Below are positions 55,550 through 64,000 of a DNA stretch of 64,000 nucleotides, piece by piece. Below the pieces are notes generated by a model. That model saw only the letters and a list, made by a program, of their open reading frames with translations. It was not told the origin of the DNA and did not search any database. Source of the DNA: Otatea glauca (Eukaryota > Streptophyta > Magnoliopsida > Poales > Poaceae); the NCBI GenBank assembly GCA_036346275.1, contig CM070730.1, positions 2,852,309 to 2,916,308 of the forward strand, written 5' to 3'. The position numbers were made by a program, and so were the translations under genes. How positions within the stretch are numbered: the first letter of the stretch is position 1; every line of letters begins with the position of its first letter.

Positions 55550-58500
55550 ATGGCCGCCCCGGAGGCACCCTCTTGCTACGTCGGGATCGCGCGGCAGTCC
55601 GCCGCCTTCCGCCTCATGAAGCAAATGGTTCGTGATCCGATCCTCCCCTCGTGAAAATTTTCGATTAAAAAAGCGAACTTTTGTTTGGTCACATAATAAT
55701 ATGGCATATTTGATACGTGGGGGAAACTAGATATAGCAGCTGTGCAATGAACAATTCATTTGGGTTGCCTCTGTAGTCTGTAGCTTATTCTAGATATGAA
55801 GTCTAGAGGAGTTGCTGCTGTTTAGCCGGTCACGTGTAACTAGCGAAGTTTGTTAATGCTACGGAGATGGAAAGTTATGATGCCGTTTTAGGACAGCTAT
55901 GTGCAAATAAGGTGGAATTGGTTGGAATTTGGAGAGAAGGTGAAATTTATTACCTCTCAATGAGCTGCAACTGCACAAAGAGTGAACTTCTTCTAGATTT
56001 CTCACTTCTGAACCAGCCACACATGTCATGCGAATGAAATGGTGTTTGGCACTCGGCACACTCTCTCTATAAATCAGTTGCTTTTGCCAACTTGCGCTGA
56101 CTTTGTGTTTAGAATCGGTATCTTTTACTGATCTTACCGTGACTAACATCTTACTTCACTGTGCTGTAGGGATGGGAAGAAGGTGAAGGCCTTGGCAAAG
56201 ATAAGCAAGGCATAAAGGGGCATGTTAGAGTGAAAAACAAGCAGGACACACTAGGTATGCTTTCTCCCTATTGAACTACTCTAGTCTGCAAAGATTTATT
56301 GAAGAAAGAAGTATCTTTTCCTAATTGGACACAGGCAAGCTTGCTGAAACATGAGTCCGATCTTGTATGCAGGTGTTGGTGTAGACAGTCCTCATAACAA
56401 ATGGGTATATGACACCACCCAATTTGACAATATACTAAAGAAACTGAAAGTGGTATGATGTGTAACAATTATTTGATTTGCATTATGTATGAATGAATTC
56501 AGATTTCAGTGTCTCATAATTTACTTTCATCTTATTTTTGTTTGTCATTTGGTTGTCGTTCCTCTCTGCAATGCCAGCAATCTGCTAATCCTGTTCAAAA
56601 AGGTACCTTGGGAAGTGGCAAAGTGTGCATTTTTGTAATATATTCTCATTTGTTAAGTGGTGTGTTATTATTATTATTGTTATTATTATGATTTGCAGAA
56701 GTTGAGGATGTAAGCAATTCGCCCGATAGTACACCCAGGAAAGATAAACCCGCAAGTGATGAAGTTACTAAAGTTACCCGGCCTCGAGGAAGGTTGGTTT
56801 GACCCCTAATTTCAGTTTATCCAATTCTCGATTTTTTTCTCCCCTTCACACAACAATTTCTTTCAGATAAAAGAAAAGAGAGAGGGGGGAAAGTGTGAGT
56901 TGTTATTCAGCAATTGATCTTCAAGGCATACTTGTGAGTGATTGTTTTCTTGTATGTGGTTATTTTTTTCTTAGCTAATCTATTTACTGTCGATGAGCCT
57001 TCTTTCCCTCCTGCACAGTGTATAAGCTGAGAATCGGTTCCAGTCTACTGGATATCATGCATTTTTTGAATAGCTTAAACCTCATTTCTTATGAAAAAGA
57101 TATTTTATAACTTGGCTGAAGGGACTGCAATATTGTGTTGACACAGGTTCGCAAAAATGAAGACGATTGCCATGTGGATCAGGAAGTTGAACCAACATGG
57201 TTGAATGAACCTGATGCCTCCATCTGTCAGGATACAGGTTGATAATTTGCATGTGTGCTTTAACTAGTTTTTTCTGGTCAAGAACTCAAGATTATATTAC
57301 ATTAGATTTTGGCCCATCATTCAATTCTTGATCTGAGGTGCCTAACTATTAGAACTAGAATAGATTGTAGCTGGAGCATTTTCTGGGAGTTATAAAATAA
57401 CACTCTTAAGTTGCCAGAATGTGTGCACTAACTACTGGGAACTGATTGGATTGAAATTGGGTTGGTTATGTCGTAATTTTTGGGTTCTTCATATGGAAAT
57501 ATAGGTGTTATCATCAGGTTTGAACTGTTATACTTTCTCAGAACAAAAAAGAAAAAAAAATCTCTCTGAAAATTCTAGAATGTGTGCACATTGCATACAA
57601 GTCAATAAACTGTTATTTGTTCTAAGCTTTGCTGATTGTACTGTCGATGAATTCTGGTTATTCTTGATTAGAAAGGAAATCTAGCATGTTGGCATCTGAG
57701 CTTCCATACTGCTGCTGAACAAAAAGAAAGCACATTTTCATTGTGTTCTAATGTTCCTTTCTTCTCCGATGATCTTCATTGTGGTTGCCTGATTGGTTAC
57801 ATAATATTGGCTGTATATCCTTTATTTGAATTTAAATGATTGCGATAAATTTGTTCAGTTTTTATTATGTAACCGCGTGTTTCGAGATTGTACAATACTA
57901 ACTTCATTGAGGTTTTAACTTGCTGTGTCAACTCTTTGTTGGTTCAGTATCCCAAGCTGATGATGTGAACTGGTGGGGGCACAAATATGGATTTGTATCA
58001 GGAGGCTTTCTGGGAGCAAAATCTCGTAAGAATAAATCTTCTGCACCGACATGTTCTTCTAATGTCCGCCGGACATTTGCGGAAGAAGATCAAGAAAATC
58101 TATACAACCTTGTTCAGGTTGGTATGCACAGCCCATAAGGTTCCCATGAAGTTTCACAGCAAGCTTTGCCCATTTCTAAATTTGCCGTTGCAAGGTTAGA
58201 TGTTGACCTTTGGTGGAATGTTGACATTGTTGATGGTACTCCAAATGTGATGTTAAGAGGCTTTTCAACTACCTCTAAGCACCTAGTATGTCAATTAATT
58301 TGATTTCACTGAGATTATGTTCTTATATTTTCACCTGAAGAACTAAAATCTGTGCTGAGTTGTTCTGATGAAATTATGTATGATTACAGAACTCATCTGA
58401 TGTATTTGCAAAGAAATAAATATACCTTAATTCTCAATATTCCACTCCTTGCAATGATCTATGTAATTTGCTGCAGGACAAAGCTACTTCTGGAAAGCAG

Positions 58501-59258
58501 GGTCTTGGAATCAAGAGCCTGCCAATGAAATTTGCCGGCCAGCGTTGGAAGGGGAACATAACTTCTTTCGGTGATAGTGATGAGGAAAATTCAGCTCAGT
58601 CAAATGAATTATCAGAAATGGAAGAGGATGATGACGGGGAAGAATCTCCTAATGACGCTGAATTAATAGAAATGAAGCAGAGTACAGTGAAAGAAGTGTG
58701 CGCGGATGAACCTAGAACCAAGGTGAAGAAACTTTGCAAAAGAATCCTTCGTCAGGTATAATCTCTATCTTCTCTCTGTGTGATGCACTTAGGCTACATG
58801 TGTCGTGCTGTGATCATCATGTTGGTATTCTTTCCAGGCCCCATGTCAGTCCATGAAATTGAAAGAACTTAAGGTCGCTGTTGAAGCACATTCGACTATG
58901 TTCTCCAACTTCTTTTGCAGACATGAAGCTCTATCATTCTTGAAGAGGAAGGTATACTCACCTTGCCATTTGGCAGCTATGAGCTGTTTGTGTTGGAATC
59001 TATTTTTCTACAGTAATGTTAAAGAGTAGCTAGGCAGCACCTACTATAGAAAGTATACGTAGATCAGACTTGGTGTGATCATGTGAATCCCTTTGGAAGC
59101 ATTGTTGATATTCTATTCTAAGCTAATCTCAGGTTGTATTCTATGCATGGTAGTTTTGCCTCCGCTCATACCCGAGTCACCTTTCTCGTTGTGTTTTGCA
59201 GCTTCAAGGAAGCAGGAAATTTAATGTGGAGGGAAAGAGGGTGCAGCTTGTATCGTGA
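55550..59258 (+). CDS. G-patch protein (PINX1/GPATCH4-like), with in-frame TAA in exon 6
   Basis: Eleven exons: 55550-55627, 56170-56254, 56373-56452, 56578-56602, 56699-56792, 56867-56933, 57147-57237, 57948-58117, 58476/58477-58755, 58838-58951 and 59202-59258. All are GT-AG and phase-consistent for 379 codons plus stop. The N terminus has the G-patch core, MKQMGWEEGEGLGKDKQG then IKGHVRVKNKQDTLGVG (about residues 23-56), followed by NKWVYDTTQFDNILKKL. Later come WWGHKYGFVSGGFLGA, an acidic stretch (EEDDDGEES) and a basic C-terminal third (KVKKLCKRILRQ), as in nucleolar G-patch proteins that activate DEAH helicases or bind telomerase. Exon 6 reads R-stop-KKRERGESV: the TAA is 56868-56870, two bases after the acceptor. 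Acceptor use at 56879 would remove it in frame. The promoter abuts a hAT-like element. Confidence 0.85.
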
Positions 59259-59943
59259 AGCAAACACGAAGCCTACGGGTTGCGGTGCACTATTGGGTGT
59301 GGCATCAATTGTTGCTTCTGATGAGTAAGTACAATGATGTCTGGAGCACATTAAGCTCCACAGTAAGTCATACTGGAGCGGCAGAGGTGTTAATTTATGT
59401 GTAGAATTTTGAGTACATTTCCTTCGTTCTTCTTCTACAGTAAAAACCCGACACTGCTGAAACGTCTGTATTATACTGTCTCTGTAGCTGATGCATTTGG
59501 TGTTGTGATTTTGTTTGGAGAGTAGAACTAAAATCGGAGCTTGATTGTGCCAAATACGCATTGGCGGTGTCTGCGTCGAGAACACAATCTCAGTATCTCG
59601 CGCCTCGAATTGCCATCTGAAACCAATGCTAGAACAAGTGCATTACCTACCCGTCTGTGCAATAAGCGGAACTTAAAAATGCGCCTACATGCCGCAGAAT
59701 ACGGATAATTCAGGTAATCCGCAAACCAGGAGGAGGCGTAGTACGTTGGTACTACTATGATTACCGAAGTAAATGGGGATCAAATATAGGGGTGCATAAT
59801 GCATTCATGTCTCACATCCACGTGTCACGGCAAATCTGCTTTGTCCAAGAGATGGAGTACTACAGTAGGCGGCGCCTTCTGGGCCATGTGCTCCGTTAGG
59901 GTGCGTGCTGCGTAGTCAAGGCGGGATAAGCAGCGGCGACGTC
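59259..59943. other. Spacer between the G-patch and lipid-kinase genes
   Basis: It holds the 3' UTR of the G-patch gene and the promoter of the next gene in the same orientation. No TATA box stands out, and no additional gene is seen. Confidence 0.5.
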
Positions 59944-62899
59944 ATGGCCGCGCCGGCGACGCCAAGGTCGTCACTGATCCTGCCGCGGGCCTCGCACTCC
60001 CAGTCCCAGCCGGGCGCCGTCGGTCTCTCGTCCGACCGCGCCGCCGCCACCGTCTCCTCCCGCCGTCGCCGCGACTTCGTCTTCGTCGTCAACCCTTCCG
60101 GTAGGATCCCGTACCCTCCCCCCCACCCCGCTAAGGCGCTCCCGTACCTATTCGCTCTCTAAACGCCCCTCGCGTCTCGCGGATCCCACGGTGCAGGCGC
60201 CAATGGCCGCACGGGCAAGCAGTGGAAGCAGCTGCTCCCCCACCTCCGCACCCGCCTCGCCGACCAATGCAACGTAAGCCTTCGAGAGCTCTTAGATCCC
60301 TAGATCGTACTACTCTGGGACCGGAAGTTGCAATCGCCGTCTGAAACCTCGTTTGGGCTCAGATCCGGAGGTAATTCGGTGGTCTCACAGAGTGTTTTTA
60401 TTTGTGGGTGTTGGGTGGTCAGATTTGTGAGTGCATCACTTCGGGCCCGTCCCACGCCATAGATGTCACAAGGGAGGTGTGTGCGTGGCTTCTTATTGCC
60501 ACTATCACCAATTGTTAAATTCCCCCTTTGGGTTTTCCATTGTTTTGTGAACGCTGGTTCTCGTGTGCGTGCTTTAGGCTATAAAGGATGGGGCTGATGC
60601 CGTGATCGCTGTTGGTGGAGATGGAACGCTTCATGAGGTATTTTTTGCGTGGGGTATTGATACACCCTTGGCACAAATTGTTAGCATTTTTAGCAACTGA
60701 CATTGGAAGTGCATGCCGTGATAGAGTTGCTGGTGGAGCTTTGCATGTGCAGGTGGTGAATGGCTTCTTTTGGAACGGAAGTCCAGTCCTAGCACTTGAT
60801 CGAGGGCCTGACCATTCAACCGCGGTCGGTGTGAGTACACATAGCTTGTAGCCATGCTACCCTATTAGATTGCACCGTTATCCTTTTGAGGCCTAAACTA
60901 TTATAGTGTTTTGAAATGTCTGTTTTATGCACTGGAATTTGTTCGGTAGTGAAGCACCTTGTTTCTCTCTCACAGCTCATTCCACTTGGAACTGGCTCAG
61001 ACTTCGCCAGGACATTTGGCTGGTATTTTTATTCTCTTTCCCGCTTGATCTACATGTGGAATGCTGATTTGTTGACCACTGTACTCATTGGATCGACTCT
61101 ATTGTTTCATTAAAACAGGACGAATGATCCTCATGAGGCGATTGATAGAATTGTGAGAGGTTTCTTCCTTTACTGTCTTCTTTTATAGCGTTTTTTTTAT
61201 GTTAATGGTCTCATAATGGCGGTTCTTCCCCTATGATCAATTGTACATGAATATACAACAGCCGGATTAAACTTATTCATTATCTTGTGACTCATCATTG
61301 TTGATAGCTGTAGTCTTAGTTTAAGAGGGAGAACCACTCTAAAAACGGTATTACTACGATAACTTTCGCCATATTTGTGACATTCATGAAACCTAGGGCT
61401 CCATATTTTGATACTTGTGTACTCAAATGGATTTGTAAGATCAACATCTGATACTCACAAGTGAATCCCTTTTGCAGGTGTTAAATCAAAACTAGACATA
61501 GGCATGATGGAAGGTCCAAATGGAGATCCACATTTCTTTGTTAATGTTGCTGATATCCATTTGTAAGTGGAAAACAGCCATTTGAAACATGAATTTCAGT
61601 GGATGATTTGACAAAGTTTTTCCTTTACATCTGCAGGAGTGCTAAGGCAGGCTATTTTGCTTCTATGTATAAGAGATTCGGCAACTTATGTTATGTTTTG
61701 GGAGCTCTAAGAGCCTTTTGGGGACATAATAATCGAGACCTGAGAATAAAGGTGAGCTTTAACGTAGGTTTCATTTGGAAGAGAGTTGTATCCTTAGTTC
61801 CTTACAGGTTGTTTTGTTCATTATATTTACGCACCTCTGCTATTTGATAATGCATATAATAGGTAAATGGAGGAGAATGGAGAACCATTCATAAAGCCAC
61901 TGCCCTATGCATAGGAAATGCCAAGTACTTCGGTGGTGGTATGAAGATAACTCCAATGGCTGATCCTTTCAGTGGTGACCTTCAGGTGCCTAGGACAGCG
62001 GACTGTCAAATTTAGTTTTTTAATTTTGAGTAAATGTGAAGGCACTGTAGCCTTTGGTAACTGCTATGATGCTTTACAGGTCGTTATTCTACAAGATTTC
62101 AAATGGTACGACTTTCTTCTTAAGCTACATAGGCTGTATGGAGGCACAATTCTATCAGTGAATGGCGTGTCATCAATAAGGTAAAAACAACCTTCAGTGT
62201 TATTGTTAAGGCTCTTTCATTTGAGGATGGAAGTATAAGTAGAAAACTGCATAAAATTATTCTGCGGACCTGAATGATGTGACTTTCGTTACTTGTAAAA
62301 GTTTTACCTGCATGGAAGACACAAAGAGACTGCAGAAAGCAGTTTCTTGAACTGGCCTCTTGCTAGTGAACCTCAATGTGGAAAGTTCTACTTGTTCTAG
62401 AAATGCTAATGAGTCAAGGGTTATAATGCTGATTTTCAGTGGTCTGAACTTGTTGCACCTAAATTTATTTGCTAGCTATAACGTAAGGTCAAATATCCCG
62501 AATCCCGATAGATCTTTGTTTATGTCGATAAAACTACTATTTATTAATTATCATCCTTGATTAGTAGTACTTGCTAGGATATCTGATGGAGGTCCAAATT
62601 GTTTATGACAGGTCCGTTGCTTTCCTTATGAACTGCATTTGATTAGTTTTCAAAACACTGTCGTCATGGTTCTGAAGCCTTCCCAAAACAACAACCAGTA
62701 TAATTGGGCTGTTTAATTTATAATTCATTGGTAGCTATCTTCATCTAACCAACCATGTTGCTATTGCAGAGTTCAATCAATCGAAGTAGTAGAGGTGGTG
62801 ACTAATGGTGACATCTTTGTGCAATCCGATGGGGAGCATTTCGGTTTTCTTCCAACCAAATTTTCAGTTCTTCCTGGTGCAGTTGATTTCTTCTGCTAG
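59944..62899 (+). CDS. Diacylglycerol/sphingoid-base kinase family protein (LCBK2-like)
   Basis: Twelve exons (59944-60100, 60197-60273, 60423-60476, 60578-60637, 60753-60830, 60976-61022, 61119-61159, 61478-61562, 61637-61751, 61863-61985, 62080-62180, 62770-62899) join in frame to 355 residues. A Ser/Arg-rich N terminus could target an organelle. The lipid-kinase catalytic fold follows: DFVFVVNPSGANGRTGKQW, the nucleotide-binding VGGDGTLHEVVNG (108-120) and PLGTGSDFAR (145-154). The C-terminal beta-sandwich has MMEGPNGDPHFFVNVAD, CIGNAKYFGGGMKITPMAD and QSDGEHFG. This is the DAGK_cat/YegS-like architecture. Among plants it most resembles what I recall of LCBK2-type proteins, ATP-dependent phosphorylation of a long-chain base or diacylglycerol. 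The substrate cannot be set from sequence alone. No lesions were seen. Confidence 0.88.
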
Positions 62900-63607
62900 A
62901 TCACTATGCTCTTTCTTCCTGTTGTACTGACAGAAGATGCATGATTCGTGGTCAATTAACCGTGTACCTGGAATAGCTCATAAAGGTTTAAATTGGTTAT
63001 ACTATTTTGAAATGATAAGGTAATCGAGCTGCTCCATTCATCTTCTGGCAGTACATGAGACTGGTTCCGCTGTGCTGTAGCACCAAACATGTAATTACTC
63101 TACTTAATATGCAGCATACAGTGGTGAAGTCATTGCTGTTCATAGACTAGCCGTAAAATTTGATGGTGGCATGTGTACGGGTGTACTAAACTGTTGGAAT
63201 TATACTGCCTTGTGCAGACGGTTTCCTGGGCTGAACTGGAACTAGCCGTAAAATTTGGTGGTGGTGGCATGTGTACGGGTGTACTAAACTGTTTGAATTA
63301 TACTGCCTTGTGCAGACGGTTTCCTGGGCTGAGCTGGCATCAATGTAAATTTCACAATGACTTTTAGGCTTGTACCATGTGTAATAATACTGTTGCCTGT
63401 TGTTCAACAACAGGAAGGGCATGATTACTTGTAGTTTCAGTATCAAGTTAATGCATTCCCAACTTCCAAAGTATAATATCGTGTTACCAACTTAAACACA
63501 TTGTACGGAGCAGTGTCACATAAATCACATCTTTTGTTCTGCTTCCTTGGTAAGTTGGTATAGCAGGTATATCCTGTGACTTTCTGCCTTTTGTTTACTA
63601 AAATATA
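62900..63607. other. 3' region of the lipid-kinase gene
   Basis: Probable 3' UTR and flank, containing the tandem duplication at 63146-63338. No additional gene. Confidence 0.45.
63146..63338. repeat. Tandem duplication, 95/98-bp units
   Basis: ACTAGCCGTAAAATTTG starts at 63146 and again at 63241. The two units stay near-identical through GGTTTCCTGGGCTGA. They differ by a few substitutions and one extra GGT in the second copy. It lies 250 bp after the lipid-kinase stop codon. Confidence 0.9.
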
Positions 63608-63864
63608 CTATCCCATCCTGTCACAAATAGTTGTTTTGGACATAGATACAATCAAACTTTTGAAACTTTGATTGTCAACATCTTTTTAAATAATTAAATT
63701 GGATACATGAAAATCATATGTTTAGATTTGTCTCGAAAAATACTTTCATAATATTATAATTTTATTGGGTTTTATAAATATATTACAATAAAAATTAGTG
63801 GTCAAAGTTGTATTTTGGAGACCGTGTCAATGTCCAAACAATAACTATTTGTCACTGGAGGGAG
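63608..63864. mobile_element. Stowaway-like MITE
   Basis: The element runs from CTATCCCATCCTGTCAC to CACTGGAGGGAG, with TA on both sides (63606-63607 and 63865-63866). The interior blocks CATCTTTTTAAATAATTAAA and TTTGTCTCGAAAAATACTTT are shared with the elements near 51.3-51.8 kb. Confidence 0.7.
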
Positions 63865-64000
63865 TATACAAGCAAATCTACTCCATTTGAATGCCGAACT
63901 TGTGATTTTGATTCCAAAGCACTTATCTAAAGGTTTAATTTTCTGTTTCAAAAAACCTAAAGGTTTATTTTCTTCGTCTCTGAACCTGGGCAGAACTCTT

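Overview
The window is nuclear DNA from a grass, most likely a panicoid such as sorghum, sugarcane, Miscanthus or a relative. The evidence is GC-rich first exons, GT-AG introns in nearly every multi-exon gene, a plant tRNA-His gene, plastid-targeted and cell-wall genes, and dense Tourist, Stowaway, hAT, Helitron and LTR debris. No bacterial or viral gene system was seen. The species was not determined.

Layout, left to right. 1-5.2 kb is transposon debris: a Copia-type LTR end, a decayed Helitron Rep (minus strand) beside a fragment resembling a naphthoate synthase exon, and a deleted hAT element. A single-exon malectin-like membrane protein with no kinase domain lies at 5.67-7.08 kb. An LTR (8.6-10.2 kb), a compound microsatellite (13.5 kb) and MITEs follow. 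A two-exon membrane-associated kinase regulator gene (MAKR6-like) is at 17.1-17.9 kb. From 21.4 to 30 kb the window is mostly mobile DNA, including a hAT element with an intact 8-bp target duplication and a broken transposase, and arrays of degenerate AGTTTCAT repeats. An OVATE-like pseudogene is at 30.0-30.7 kb.

The gene-rich part is 35-46 kb: a six-exon GH28 polygalacturonase (+), convergent with plastid ribosomal protein L5 (-), then a six-exon non-haem beta-carotene hydroxylase (-). From memory, an L5 gene also neighbours a beta-carotene hydroxylase on the short arm of rice chromosome 3, so this may be a conserved block. At 46.4-48.5 kb two oppositely oriented LTR copies flank a broken nodulin-like transporter fragment, and one LTR carries a Tourist element that itself carries a Stowaway. 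Between 49.5 and 55.4 kb two inverted copies of a non-coding hAT-like element bracket a tRNA-His gene and a palindrome of about 680 bp. The right end holds an eleven-exon G-patch gene (55.5-59.3 kb) and a twelve-exon diacylglycerol/sphingoid-base kinase-like gene (59.9-62.9 kb), both plus strand.

The genes act in separate processes: wall pectin (polygalacturonase), plastid translation (L5), xanthophyll synthesis (hydroxylase), membrane signalling (malectin protein, MAKR, lipid kinase) and nucleolar RNA biology (G-patch). Two otherwise well-conserved genes each carry one apparent lesion: a missing base in L5 exon 1 and an in-frame TAA at the start of G-patch exon 6. These could be decay of a duplicate (for example a homeolog in a polyploid) or consensus errors. 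No clearly new biological system was found. The best leads are the palindrome, the hAT-like family with its derivatives, the nested-element locus and the two lesions.
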